Below, piece by piece: positions 22,377-35,800 of a DNA stretch of 64,000 nucleotides (position 1 is the stretch's first letter; each line of letters starts with the position of its first letter). This DNA is from Gordionus sp. m RMFG-2023 (Eukaryota; Nematomorpha; Gordioida; Chordodea; Parachordodidae): NCBI RefSeq assembly GCF_954871325.1, contig NC_088776.1, forward strand, positions 26,088,508-26,152,507, given 5' to 3'. Position numbers and translations under genes: made by a program. Under the pieces are notes generated by a model that had not been told where the DNA came from, made no database searches, and saw only the letters and a program-made list of their open reading frames with translations.

Positions 22377-25256
22377 GGGTCATTCCATGTCAAATCAATC
22401 ACTTTTCGGCCGACCCCTTTCGATTTCGATGAAAAATCGTAAGCTGGTTATATATTTTCCCATTAGATTATAAACAAAATTTTAGCGGATTGGCAACTAT
22501 ATTAGCGGAGATATTCGGGGTTAAAGGTCTAAAAAACGTCTTTTTTTGCTTTTTACTGATGTTAAATAACTAGTTTTTAATTCTAAACTAAATATGATCA
22601 AATATTGAATATAATATCAATAGCTAAGTTAATAATTGATGATTATGGCGAAAACATCAAAATTAATTTTTGATAAAATATGGGTCATCTTAGGGTCAGT
22701 TGAAAACTTGAAATTAATATTTCGAAATGTATATAATCTCCGATTTTTAATTTTTTTAAGAAATATTATCCGTCTACTATTTTTTTAATAATTTCTTCAA
22801 CAATTAGCATGGCTGGATATTTATTTAAAAAAATATTGCGATTTTTATACTATTAAAAAAATAGATGGCGCTATATATAATAGTTTTAATATGTTACAAT
22901 TCATTTTTTTTATTGATTAAAAATATTTTAATGTATATATATCATACTAAATCGATTACAATGTCCATTATATATATTATTTGTAATTCAGATCATAAAT
23001 TTTTAAAATCTTCACAAATTTAGCCTAATTAAGATAGTTATATATTAATTAAATCTTACTTCATCTAAAGGAATACAAAGCCCGGCTAGCTTGTGAGATT
23101 TCTTCAGGAGATAATATATATGTTTGACTGGTGGGAGTAGAAGGATTGACCAGCGAGAGAATATGAGATTTAGGCAACACAAAAATATCATCTTTCAGAG
23201 GAAATTTAAATGAGGCTGAAGGTCCACAAGGCTGTAAAAATCGGATTTTTACTTCTTCATTTATATCATTTTTATCGATTATATATCCTAACCACCATTT
23301 ATCACCATATACACCTGTTATATATCCATTAATATTTTAAAAATTAATTTTCTCATTTAAAAACTAAACTTGTTTTATATTATATTTTTTGGAATTGGAA
23401 TATATTTTGGTTTTTAGTCTATTTTGATCAATGGGAATAACCCCGTGATTTTTTTGGGTCCCATGTATAAGCAGTGCATTAAATCTCTTACGAAGGGCTA
23501 ATTCCTCTTCGATATATTCTTGATTGGATACATATTCAAATTGAATTCCATTAATATTTTCTTTAGCATAATTATATAATTCTAATGAGGTTAGGATTTG
23601 ATTTTTATTTGGCCTTTGAAGACTAGCTCTGGCAACTAATCTTTTGATAGTTCCTCCGATACCGTCACTTGCATTTTTGCCGTGAGCAGTGGCAAAGAAA
23701 TGCCATTCGGCAGGAATATTAAAATCGTATTTATGAAGGCATATGTTCAAAAAAATTTTGCGATTCTTGTATTGAGACGCGGCTTCATCTGAAAAATATA
23801 TTATTTTTTCTGGTTTAGAATTAAATTTGGATAAAATAACAAAATTTAGATTTTTTAATTCTTCTCCAGATTTATATTCTACAAATGGATGTATAGTGGC
23901 CTGCACGTTGTTCCAATGAAATCCCTGAACTTCATCTTGTAAAATGAAGGAATAATTTTCAGAATAATCTAGAATTGTTAAAAATTCCCCATCTTTTAAA
24001 TTTTTCTACATTTGTCATTAATTTCACATTCTGATGAATGGCGCAAACACAAACAGTGTGTGTGCCACTAGCTCCAACTAAAATACAGTTTTTTGGTCTA
24101 AGTTCGGCAAATTTAGAGAATCCAATTGATATATTTGGGTATTCTTCCTTAAACATCTTGAATATTTATTTAAGCTTATTTAATATAAGTCTTTGGACTG
24201 ATTCTTTCTAGCCTTTAACAGATCACAATCTTTTATTCCAGGCATGAGTCGGCTTATTTCATCAGAACTATAATTTTGTTTATTTTTATTGCTTAAAATT
24301 TTTTTCAAAATCTTCGAAATTTTCTTTATCTCTGGTTATTTTAATAATTTAAGATAATGACAATTTCATAACATTATTTATCTCTGGTTATTTTAATAAT
24401 TTAAGATAATGACAATTTCATAACATTCTTGATCTTGATGGGTATGACTTAGTCTGGGGGTGGAGGGTTGGGGGTAGGCCTGGTAATTAATGTGATTTTC
24501 GATTTTTCCCTTAATAATTTTCCTGCACACCTTTAATCCTGCTTTTTTGTTAGTGTGCTAGTCGGATTTTTTAATTATTTTTAATTTACATTGAAATATT
24601 AAAAAAATTATTAAAATTTTATATCCTCCGAATATCTCAGGGGAATAAGGTTTACAAAGTTATATAATAGAATTTTATGATATATTATACATTAAAATAT
24701 TTTTAATCAATAAGAAAAATGAATTTTAACATATTATAACTATTATATATAGCGCCATCTATTTTTTTTAAAGTATAAAAATCGCAATATTTTTTTAAAT
24801 AAATATCCAGCCATGCTAATTGTTGAAGAAATTATTAAAAAAATAGTAAACGGATAATATTTCTTAAAAAAATTAAAAATCGGAGATCATATACATTTCT
24901 AAATATTAATTTCAAGTTTTCAACTGACCATAAGATGACCCATATTTTATCAAAAATTAATTTTGATGTTTTAGCCATAATTCTCAATTATTAACTTAGC
25001 TATTGATATTAGATTCAATATTTGATCATATTTAGTTTTAAATTAAAAACTAATTATTTGACATCAGTAAAAAGCAAAAAAAGACGTTTTTTGGACCTTT
25101 AACCCCGATTATCTCCGCTAATATAGTTGCTAATGCGCTAAAATTTTGTTTATAATCTAATGGGAACATACATAACCAGTCTACAACTTTTTATCGGAAT
25201 TGAAAGGGGTCGGCCGAAAATCTTGATTTTTTTGCTCATTTGACATGGAATAACCC
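22377..25256 (-). mobile_element. Long-TIR DNA transposon, copy 1, unclassified superfamily
   Basis: Begins GGGTCATTCCATGTCAAATC and ends TTTGACATGGAATAACCC. The inverted repeats run about 575 bp on each side (22377-22950 and 24680-25256), with matching blocks such as CGGCCGACCCCTTTC, TATTAGCGGAGAT and ATAGATGGCGCTATAT. The flanks are TATA on both sides, suggesting a 4-bp duplication. The middle carries remains of a minus-strand transposase. The element sits three bases from the hAT at 21611-22365, and both lie inside the hAT 20966-25995. A related element is at 32851-36276. Confidence 0.9.
23060..24290 (-). pseudogene. Transposase-like protein of the long-TIR family (decayed)
   Basis: Minus-strand blocks, N to C: SRLMPGIKDC near 24230; IGFSKFAELRPKNCILVG with GTHTVCVCAIHQNVKL (24156-23990), a Cys-x-Cys/His motif; an RNase-H-like stretch YFSDEAASQYKNRK, EWHFFATAHGK and DGIGGTIKRLVARASLQ (23906-23364); and a C-terminal segment with GDKWWLGYIID and PCGPSASFKFP (about 23330-23060), resembling a Tudor-like fold. 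FSD may supply a catalytic aspartate. It resembles uncharacterised repetitive proteins I associate with cnidarian and insect genomes. Several stops and frame changes separate the blocks, so it is inactive. Confidence 0.75.
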
Positions 25257-26003
25257 TATATGTGTTCAAATCTTTAAAAAAATAAAATATATGTAATTAA
25301 TTGAGAGTGATAGGTTTAATACCTTTTATTAATCCCATTAAATACGGCATCTATCAATGGTTGACCATATTTGAGGTCATTAATTTTTTTAATTTTAAAA
25401 TAACTATCGTTATTGTTGGGGTCAAATATCCCAAATGCATTATTTCTTCAAATTTAATGATTTAACTTAGTTATATCATATAAAATCAAATAATTAATAT
25501 TAAAATCAAATGTATTAAATTGGAATCTTAAGATTTTGACAATATAATATTTTTTGGTAAGCATTGGATTAGTTCCTTCAATATAGGATGTTAATGTAAA
25601 ATATTTTTCATATTTGGCCATAGTAATGATAATTCACCTGATTTTGAATAGAATCAGATGATGAGGATTAAATAATTATATATCCATGCTTATGCTAATC
25701 TATTAAATTAAAATATAAACAATAATATTCAAATTAATAAACTATGTGTTAAAAAAATTGAAATGTGAAAAGAAAATACACAGCCGATTAAAAAATATAA
25801 ATAATACATTTTTTAAAAAAATTCGGAAATATTAAATTTTTCAAATAAATAAAAATATTTTTAAAATTGAACGAACGTTAAATTCGAACGCGTTCGTCAT
25901 AAAAAAGGAACGCGTTCACGTTCAAAGTTCGTCAAAAATAAAAGGAACGCCCGGTCATCATTTTTTTCAAAAAAACGAACTTCGTTACAAAATTACAATT
26001 TAG

Positions 26004-27515
26004 TAAATAATTATTCTTATTTATGTTTCTTGTTATTTTTTTAAAAAGTTTTCCATTTATTTATTTCCCTCGTTAAATCCAAAAGATTATTCAGAAAACA
26101 CTATATTTATAATCTTAAATAAACACAACATCTATCTCCTATGTGAGATATTTTCTTAAAGCAGAGGGGGAATCTTTTTAAAAGATATTAATGATATAAC
26201 AATGTTATGTGTGTGAACTCTTCAAATTATAGAATAGATATGCCCACCTCATTTAGTCTCTCTGATTCAATTACAAACACCTTTTTGAAATAGGATATTA
26301 CCATTTATAATTATTAATTGTTATTTATTATTTTATAATTATATGAAATAAATAAAATTTTAAGCCCGAGTGAAGCATAACCAAATATTATTTTAAATAT
26401 TAAAAAACGAAAAAGACCGGTATTTGAGTTGTAGTCCGGACCAAAGATTACTACTTGTATTGGAAATCTCTATTTGAGCCAACAAAAGAGCTTATCCGAG
26501 TTTTGGCAGCAAACTATTACTTTAGCCGATTAAGTCATAGACGGCTTAGTCTCGAGATTGGCTCACGCCTTAAGGTTTAGCTGAATTAGTCTATTTTGAA
26601 ATATTATTCAATCTTAAAAGTTTTGATCTTTGAACAGATATTGGAAATGTTGTTGCATACTAAAAAAATATATTTTACCTAGAAATTTTACGCAAATTTA
26701 TTAAATTGCAATTTAAAGAAAAATTTGTTCTTTATCAATATAATTTTAGTTAATTTCTTTCTTTTTTATATTCAAAACACGTAGCTTGTAGTATCTTATA
26801 ATTTATATTATAAATAAAATTTCTATAAACATACCTTAAAAAGTTGTTATTTACAACACGGTTCTATATTATTTTTTATTTCACTGTTCCACAATTCTTA
26901 ATTATATATTCATTCACCTCTTTAGTATTGTTATCTAACAATAAAAATAATTATATATTTAATTCAAATACGATTTTATCAATATTTATAAATTATATAT
27001 GTTAGTACAATAATATATTTAAATAAAAATATATTAATTAATTTAATACAATTGATCAAATTTAGATGGATGGGGCGAGATATAATGGGGTAAGTGCATT
27101 GTTCCCAATTACAGATCCAATGCCCGGCCCGGTAGGTAGCGTCTGAAATACTTTCATATATAACATTTTATATTAGCTTTAAAACCATTGTGTTTTATGC
27201 TGTAGATTCGATAATAATGCAGTTTAATGAAAGATTTAAAGATGGATCGATGAAATTTTTAAATCAAATATCATTATTTACACCAAAGGGAATGGCGGTA
27301 AAGACATTATTTAGTTTCTTCTTCTGATGATGATGATTCGGAGACTTATGATTCAGACTGGAATTCGTTTATGTTACCTTATCGTTTAATTTAAATTGTT
27401 CTGTTTTCCTTAATTTATCAATTTTATATAAATATTTATCAACTATTCCTACTGCCGGTGTGCCGAAAGAGTCATAAATAAAGTTAATAAACCAATTAAC
27501 TAGACTTCGTAGTGC
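26004..27515. other. AT-rich intergenic sequence, no gene
   Basis: No recognised gene. A GC-rich word GCCCGGCCCGGTAGG near 27121 resembles the terminal region of the GGGCC-rich hAT MITEs and may be a fragment of one. A short more balanced stretch at 26370-26580 has no motif I know. Confidence 0.4.
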
Positions 27516-27735
27516 TAGTGTTGTTAAACGGCTCATTCTGAGCCGATTTTTTAAAACGGCTAACATATTTTAGCCAAAAAAATATTGCCGAAGTCTTGAA
27601 ATTTTGCTAATAGATGTCCAAACCTTTGTACCATCTATGGGAAAAATCTTCAGGCTTATATAATACATTTCTGGATAAAATATTGAGTTAGCCGTTTTTA
27701 AAAATCGGCTCAAAGCGAGTCGTTTAACAACAATA
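27516..27735. mobile_element. hAT-type MITE, TAGTGTTG family, copy 2
   Basis: Starts TAGTGTTGTTAAACGGCTC and ends TTTAACAACAATA, with inner arms AACGGCTAAC and the complement. The flanks CGTAGTGC and TGCACTAC are not a direct duplication but are nearly inverted to each other, so this copy either landed in a short palindrome or its flanks have been rearranged. Non-coding. Confidence 0.88.
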
Positions 27736-27846
27736 TGCACTACCATGAATGATGATTTTCTTAATACTCTAACCATTTTATAAATGGAACAAAATTTATT
27801 TAAACAATTAAACATTGAAGAAATTATAAATTTTTTTACTTTCTCC

Positions 27847-29079
27847 CAAGGATGTGAACCCTTCGACAAAAAAAGGGTCCGGGTTCGGGTACAGGAATAA
27901 AATTTGAAAGAACCCGGGTCCGGGTTCAGGGAACATAAAAATAATGACTCAAAATAAAATAATTTTTTATTCATTTCAAAGATAAAAATTCACATTCTAC
28001 CCTTACCTAAAATAGATAGTTATCTCTATAAAATTATTGCACTTGTGTCGCCGGTACAGCCATGAAGATTCTAGATAAGATATATAATTCTGGATATATT
28101 GGAGAATTTTCTTCCCAGAATTTTAAAATATTATATATCCTTATTTATTCTCTTAACTTCTGAGAATTTACCATTAAAGATGCAATAGGCATTTTTTGAT
28201 CCTCCTTTCTATCTGATGATAATTAGATTTTTTTTCTCTATCTAAAAGTAAAATTTCAAGATCATCAATGTTGCTATCATTATTATTATTATCACTACAA
28301 CCAATAGGTATTGATGTAGCCTCCAATATATTGTAAATAATGGAGTTTTGCTTATGCCATAAATCCTTAATATGATCTTTAGCTATTTGTTTTTGCTCAA
28401 TACTCAATAAAACTTGATATCGAGGGTCTAAATATATAGAAGCGTATACAACACTATTTTGCAAATATTGTTCTCGAATTTTCATGTTTTCTAATATTTC
28501 GTATAAAAATGACTGTAAATTTTTCTATATCTAATCGGCATTTGGTCCTTTATTTGGCATCAATCATCTTCCGACAAAATGACACATGCTCCTATAATAA
28601 AATTATTACAGAAATCTTTCAAACTTAATAATCGTTCTAGCATCAAATTGAGGACCAACGTGTTGTGCACTATCATTTAAATTAAAATATTATTTATTGT
28701 ACTACAAAATAATTCACTTTCAAAATAATCAACGTATTTCTATAACATAGCAAATTAATAAATTTACATAATAAAATATTATTACACTGGAAAATAATTT
28801 ATGATATCAATCTCTAAATAAAATGGAAGTACAGGAAGAAAATTGAAAGAAAAACGCGAAGATAAAATAAATGATTCCACAAAAAAGTTAATAAAATTTA
28901 TATTATTTTTTAAAAAAATATTTTTATTTTTAAAAATTTTTATGACACCTAGAACCCTTGGACCCTCCACTTTTAAAAAGGGTCCGGGTTCAGCCAAAAT
29001 TTGAGGGTCCGAGTTATTCAAAATACGAGGGTTCGGGTTATCCAAAATACGAGGGTCCGGGTTCGGGTTCACATCCCTG
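27847..29079 (-). mobile_element. hAT transposon, CAAGGATGTGAACCC family, 1.23 kb
   Basis: Begins CAAGGATGTGAACCC, ends GGGTTCACATCCCTG, and is flanked on both sides by CTTTCTCC. Subterminal regions are packed with GGGTCCGGGTTC words, likely transposase-binding sites. The interior encodes a fragment of hAT transposase on the minus strand. A truncated reverse-oriented copy lies at 55328-55942. Confidence 0.93.
28174..28560 (-). pseudogene. hAT transposase fragment (IYLDPRYQ block)
   Basis: The minus strand is open for about 100 codons with KIREQYLQNSVVYASIYLDPRYQVLL, quoted in part here as ASIYLDPRYQVLL. This is the conserved block that precedes the C-terminal dimerisation region of BED-type hAT transposases. 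It is followed by an acidic linker (DNNNNDSNIDDLEILL). The finger and the dimerisation region are absent, so it is an internal fragment of the element at 27847-29079. Confidence 0.75.
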
Positions 29080-29087
29080 CTTTCTCC

Positions 29088-29568
29088 TCCCCTAATTTGT
29101 ATAAATTATTAATTTAAAAAAAATATTTTTTTTTACTTATATATTATATTTGAAATATTGATGCAAAAAAAATTATTTTTGAAATTTATAATTGAGGTTG
29201 GGAGTCAAAAACATAATTATGTCTTTGTTAGAGAAGGGGAGGGAAGGTGTGGGGGGATACTCTGCTTCCATCGCTCAGAAAGTTTAAAGGCCATTGTCGT
29301 AAATCTCTGATTTTTCGTAAAATTAGAATAGATCAGCTCAGGCATTAAAATTTTGTGTTATTTTTTTGAATCTCAAGCTAATTATTGATTAATAAAATAA
29401 ATTCAAATATACTAATTTATTTGTATTTTAGAGATGTCTATAATATATACACAAAAAATTAAACAATTTATTTATTATACGATGCAATTACAAATGCACA
29501 ATACAGATATCAAACACAATTGATTTGTAAAACGTTTATAACCTTAATTGACATTTGGAAAAATTAAA
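29088..29568. other. AT-rich spacer with a G-rich run, no gene
   Basis: Contains GGGGAGGGAAGG and a run of six G near 29235-29258. No coding or repeat family was recognised. Confidence 0.35.
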
Positions 29569-29777
29569 TAGAGATATCATTAAAAATTTGTAGCTAAAAA
29601 ATTCGTACAAAAAATTTTAACGTGCTGAATGAACTTTTTGTGAACGCGGGCCATACTTTTTGTAAAATTTTTACGGGCTGTATGGTCGGGTCAGGCCTGA
29701 AAATTTTAACATGCCTGGCCGGCAATTTTTCTAAAATGCTTAACGGGCTGAAGCGGACTCGGCTTTGCAGACCTCTA
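29569..29777. mobile_element. hAT MITE relic, GGGCC-rich family
   Basis: The right end reads CTTTGCAGACCTCTA, complement of the hAT-like terminus TAGAGGTCTGCAAAG; the left end TAGAGATATC is a weak partner. Between them, GGGC/GCCGGC words alternate with A/T runs as in the related copies at 60801 and 62313. No target duplication was found. Confidence 0.55.
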
Positions 29778-30997
29778 TTGTGGTCCAACAATAATGTTTG
29801 TTCATATATTTAAAAAAATTGATTTAAATTAAATTTATGAAAGTCAATTAAACATGCTGCTAGGTTACATTCAATATAAAGCATCATTGCTCGTCCTTCC
29901 CTCCTTCCTCCAATTTTTTAAAAATCTTTTTTATTATTTTTTAACCAAATTTAAACCGTTTTTCAGCTATATAATTTTGATTTAAACAAATAACTTATAA
30001 TTATTTCAAAAATGTATAAATTTTCTCTAGCCCCAAAGTCATAAATTCCCTTTCAGTTTATTTACTAAAATTGGTATTTATATTTTAATATTCTTTTGTT
30101 ATATTTTTTAAAAATGAAATTAAAAACAAAACTATGGAATTTTTTATCAATTATTTATTTATTTCTTGGAAGTTTTGCATGAATGTAGTAATAATAACAA
30201 GTAAATAAAATTATAGGAAAATTGATTAATTTTATATTAATCTGAGTTTTACATTTTAAAATTATATAATTTTTTGAAACTTTCAATAAATAAATAATAT
30301 CTAATGGTAGCGATAGATTCTCAACTAAACTCTAAACCTATATTATATATATATATTGTCTAACTAGTTTGTAATCTCAGAGTAAAGGATACATTTCAAA
30401 TGTATCTGGATATCGATAAGCAGGGTATAGTTACACTGTTTTCATGATACATTTTAGATATATTTTTTTTTATTATGAAAAATTATATAATGATATTAAT
30501 CAATTGTTGATTCTAAATTTTAATAGTGTGTATCATAGGGTTTTTTTTAAAACTATTGAAAATTTTAATTCCATAATATAATTATTAAATCATCTAGAGA
30601 TTCAGAAATGTTTTACATATTTTTGAAAATAAATCATTGTTTGCTTGTGAAGATTAAGCGCATAGTTGAAAATTTTTTTTATTTGATTTAGATTTAGTCA
30701 TCTGTATTTATCAAAATATTTTGTGTCTAATCTTAAGATTAATTATATTATAAATAAAATACTTTTAATAATATGATTACGTAATTTTAATATTACATGC
30801 CTAAATCAGACCTACTGAAGTAATAATTTTCTTGCGAAGACCCGATAATCATTTTGATAATTATTACTTTTATTATGAGTCATTTTTTGAAATCTGCCTT
30901 ATAAATTGGTCTAGGAAGTTCAATAGTTTGATTTTCTGATGTTATGCTGATTACTTCATCATCTGTAGTATCAATATAAATAATCTAAGTCAAATTA
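29778..30997. other. AT-rich intergenic sequence, nothing recognised
   Basis: About 1.2 kb of low-complexity A/T sequence with short homopolymers. No open frame with recognisable motifs and no repeats were found. Confidence 0.4.
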
Positions 30998-31005
30998 ATT
31001 TTATA

Positions 31006-31847
31006 CAGGATTTCGAACCGTTGAGTATAGAGATTCACTTGCGGTTTTAGTTTTAAATTTTACGGTTCGTTCTGGTTTAGAATTTTAACGATTCGTTCCG
31101 GTTTTTATAAATTTGAATTTTTAAAAAATTAATCATAAATTATATATATGTTAATCTTAGAGGAAAATCTTTTTTTATATTTTTATAATTCCTTATTTAA
31201 TTTTACCACGATGATCTAATAGTTTATTTTAGTTTATATAGAATATATACAGAATGGATAATTTTGATTAGACTAGAGTATTTATAATGTAACATTTAAA
31301 ATGTAAAACTTGCTATTTTTTGAAAGATAAAATAAGACCATTTAATATAACACATAAATAAACTAAAATTATTAAAATAATTTAGTGCAATGTTAGTTAA
31401 CTTATTTAAATTGAAGATTTATAGTAAGATTTTTTATTATTTTAAGATTAAAAAAACTGCAAAAGAATATTAGAATTATATGATTATTCCCTAAATTAAA
31501 AGCAAGTATTATTATAAAAACTAATTAATAGATATTACATAGCAAAAAATAGTTTTGCGTGATAACTGTTTTAAAATTATCTCTTATATAATTAATTATT
31601 ACTTTACCTAATCTCTATTAAATTGAGTATATAAAGTAAAAACAGTAAACTTGGTATTGATTGATATGAAGATAAAGGCGATTTAATTATATAAAAAAAT
31701 TTTAATTTAAGGGGAAACACGAAGTTAAATTTCCCCCAAAGAAAAATTAAAATTAATTATTTAAAGAATCTTATAACGTTCACTCTTTTTATATTTCTTT
31801 ATAAAGGTTTAGAAAATTATAACGGTTCGTTTCGGTTCGAAACCCTT
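31006..31847. mobile_element. Non-autonomous hAT element, CAGGATTTCGAACCG family
   Basis: An 842-bp element starting CAGGATTTCGAACCG and ending CGGTTCGAAACCCTT, flanked on both sides by ATTTTATA. Subterminal CGGTTCGTTYYGGTT words are repeated at both ends. The interior is AT-rich without a recognisable transposase, so it was presumably moved in trans. Confidence 0.9.
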
Positions 31848-31855
31848 ATTTTATA

Positions 31856-32846
31856 ATATATAAAATAATAAATGCTTTATAAATTTTAAATAAAATCGGA
31901 AGGTATCGATCATTGGACACCGACACAGTTAATAATATAAATATGTCAGAAACCCGCAGACCCAAATCAATTTGAGCTGACCTTAAAATGGTTAAAAAGA
32001 AATTGCAAACTCAGTTCGGGCCTAAAATATTTTCTTTCAAAACTCTAACCGGGCCGAATTTTTTAAAATATTAAATTATAACAATTAAATAGTTAAGTTA
32101 AATTAAAAGTTTTGACCAATATCATGAGTGTCGACAGTGCATCTCTTGTATCTAGATTCAGGGTGTGGAAATAAAAATCATTTTGATTTAAATCAATTTT
32201 TTTTATTTCAACTAAACATAATAATCATCAAAATTCATCACTTAACATTTTGCTAAAATATATTCTGAAAATTATTTTAGCAATTTAATAAAAATTATTT
32301 AATGGCGATTCTTGCTTAAAAATTATTCATTTGATATTATATTTGTAACAATACTAAATATATAATTAGCATTATTTCTTTATAAATATATATATAATTT
32401 TATCATAAAATATTATTAAATAAAAAACTGAATAAGTTGCTACACCAAGGATATTGAATAGCGATTCTAAAATCTATTACATCTAAATACAGTAGGGTGC
32501 CCTTTTCTCTCATTCAAATATTTTTGATATGACCTTTATAGATATTATTTGTTTTTTCTTTTCTGCTTATTTAATAGGTATAGAAAATAGTTAAAATCTC
32601 AAGCGCTAACCTTGAGCGATCTTTTAATAAAGTATTACTAGTACCAGACGCATAGGGAGGAGGGGAATTTTTTTAAAAATGAAATAATTTTTTTTTGGAA
32701 CAATAAAATTTTTTAGAGCTAATCAATAAAATTTATTATAAAAAAAAATCATATAAAAATGACAATTATGAAAACAATAAAATATTGGGAAATACAAAAT
32801 ATTTAAGAGCGAATATAATGTTGTTAAAAAATATTATAGCTATAAC
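31856..32846. other. AT-rich spacer with a hAT MITE fragment
   Basis: At about 31925-32065 are CCGGGCC-type words (TTCGGGCC, AACCGGGCCGAA) interspersed with A/T runs, resembling the GGGCC-rich hAT MITEs. No ends were found. The rest is unremarkable A/T sequence. Confidence 0.4.
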
Positions 32847-32850
32847 CAGT

Positions 32851-35800
32851 GGGTCATTCCATGACAAATCAACCACGATTCAGCCGACCCCCTTCGATTT
32901 TTTAAAATTTGGTAAGCAAAGTAAGGTTATTGTAGTTAAGAAATAGCCAAAATTTTAGCATCGTATCATTTATATTTTTGGAGATATTAGGGTACAAAGT
33001 GGCAAAAATGACGTATTTTTACCATTATCTGCCTTCATTCAATTAAGCATATCTTAAAAACTACATAATTGTAAATAACAAATTTAACATCAAAATTACG
33101 TACAAAGATTCTACCGGTCATTTTATTTAATATATAAGGACTAAAAACAATTTTTTGGAAATAATACGACCTTCAATTTTAAAAAAAAATTTAGTATACA
33201 TTATTTAACTCTTCCTTTATATTTATAAAAAAAAATTAATCTGGGACGCGGCCATCTTCATTCTCAAAATCGATAAAAATGTTTAGAAAAGTGTATAAAT
33301 ATTGTCCCGAAAGGGGGCGTCTTTGTATAAAATTATATCAGTTTTTAATGGTTTTTCTTGGACTATTTGATATAATTTAAAGGATTATTCATCTTGTAAA
33401 TGAAAATAAATAAATGGGGCTTTCATTCAATTATAGAAATTGTCTATCGATAAAAGAAATTCAATTTATTACTTTATTTATAATTTATTATAAATTTTTT
33501 TGCCCATATAACGTATATTTAATGAATATTAATAAAATATGTTCAATTAAGTTTCGAGTTCTTGAATATATGAATCAGAATCTTGTGCATTTCATATATG
33601 GCACCCTAAATATTAAAAAATTGATATAATTTAAATTTAAAAATCTAATAAATAACTCACTTTTAAAAGATTCTAATTTTTCGGTAGCGCATTTACTTTC
33701 TTGTGACAACATTATAACTACGGCCAGTAGCAGTTAACAGTGAAACTAATGTTAAGATATGACATTTGGGCAAGTAAAGAGTGTCGTCTATACTTGGAAA
33801 TGTAAAGGAATTAGAAGGTCCGGATGGGTTAAAAACTTTATATATATTTCTTCCTGCTTTTAATTTTTCACTAAAACAAAGCTAACCACCAATTAGAATC
33901 ATAAGGATACGTTAGGTATCCTGATATTTCTTCAATAATCATACTTTCATCATTATATGATAACTATTCTATAGTACTTTCTATTGAATTGGAATACATT
34001 TTACTTTTAAATTGATGTAGATCTGTTGGAATCAAGGTGTGTATTTTGTGTGTTCCAGGTATAGATCTAGTTTTTGAAAATCTTTCCCTGAGTAATAGAT
34101 CTTCGTAATCATAATTTATTTTGGTCATCTATTCAAAATATATGACATTAATATTTTCTTTATTTAACTCGTACAATTCATCTGATGTGGTTATTTACTT
34201 TGAGTAAGGCTTTGTAAACTAGCTCTAGCGGCTAATCTTTTAACAGTGCCACCAATCCCATTACAAACACTTTTCCCGAGTGCTATAGCAGAAAAATGCC
34301 ATTTCGCCTGTACCCCGAAATTCATCTCATGATGGCAAATATTAATAAAATTTTTACGATTTTTATCATCGGAAAAATAAAAAAGCCTACAAATTTTATT
34401 AATTAAAAAATTTACCAATGTTTTTTTGAAATTATGTACTGCTATTGTATTGTGTTGCAAAGATTCGGATATCATTACATAATTTAGGCAACAAATATTG
34501 GCAAAATTATCTTTATAATATATAACAAAAGGGTGAGCAGTGGATTGAGCCCTATTCCAATGATAATTTTGTACTTCATCCTGAAGTATAAAGTTATAAT
34601 TTTCTTAAAAATCACATAAAATTAAATATTGGTCTTAGTCTAAGTTCAATTTTAGATTGTTTTGATACAACGATTGTTGCGTTGAAATAAAAAAATGGAG
34701 TAATAAAGATTCCATTTTTCAAAAAGGCATTGATAAATTCACCTACTGGTAAGAATGGTTCTATCTACGGATAGCCATTGTTTGTATGTTATAAATTCGA
34801 TGTCCTTAGAACGAAACAATATTTCTATTTGATCGCGTAAATGTGTTGACCCTGGACAATTATCACATTTTCCCATATAAACTGGATGGTTGAGGCGAAT
34901 TACAAATTATTAAGTGTAAAATATGTTTGTATGTTCCTAAAGGGCAACATATCATTGGTTAATTTGGGTGAATTTGATCCAATGATCATTAATTTAAAAT
35001 TTTGGTGGTAGCTGCAATCACATACATGTGTACCACTACCTCCAACGAGTTTACAATTTTTAAGCGAATGCTTGCAAATTTCGAAAAACCAATTTTAACA
35101 TCAGGCCTCATTTCTTTAAAAAATATATGAATTTCTTTCAAATTATCTAAAATTAATCTCTTATGTATGGTATTCTTTTTTCCGTCTTTGGTCAAAATCG
35201 AAACGCAATCTTTCTTGCCTAGCATGATTCTGCTTATTTCGTCCATACAATAAAATTCTTATACAATTTTAGCTGTATATTCGTATAGTTTTTCCAGGCT
35301 TGGGGTTAGGTGTTGATAGAAATCAAAATACCAATAAATTAATTAAAAAAATTAATATAGTGAGCATGTATTATTGAATGATTAATCAATTTTAAAATTT
35401 TTATTTATTTTATTGATTGAAACACTTATTTATTGTTATTCTAATTTAGTAAGGATAATAAATTAATATTTGTAATATTTTAAAATTATCAAATTATTTT
35501 AAAAAATTGAGTAGAGAAAATTTTGATATTATTTTTTGGCGTCTATGAAATGTACAAGATTCTGATTCATATATTCAAGAACTATAAACTTGGTTAAATA
35601 TATTTTATTAATATTCATTTAAATTTATGCTATATGGGCAAAATTTTCATAATAAATTATAAATAAAGTAATAAATTGAATTTCTTTTATCGATATACAA
35701 TTTCTATAATTGAACGAAAGCCCCATTTATTGTTATTTTCACTACAAGATGAATAATCTTTTAAATTATATCAAATAGTCCAAAAAAAACCATTAAAAAC

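Larger units (their letters stand above)
20966..25995. mobile_element. hAT element with GAACGCGTTC subterminal repeats, hosting two further transposons
   Basis: The left end reads TAGTGCTGTAAAC and the right end GTTACAAAATTA, a diverged inverted repeat. Both are flanked by the octamer CAATTTAG, a perfect 8-bp duplication 5 kb apart. Just inside each end is a cluster of the decamer GAACGCGTTC (about 20994-21070 and 25875-25950), a plausible transposase-binding array. Inside lie the hAT at 21611-22365 and the long-TIR transposon at 22377-25256, so the element's own sequence is only about 1.4 kb. No transposase of its own is recognisable. Confidence 0.8.

Noticed and set aside
24446-24480. G-quadruplex candidate in GGGGGTGGAGGGTTGGGGG
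   Set aside because: Only three runs of three or more G within short distance, so the usual four-run rule is not met.
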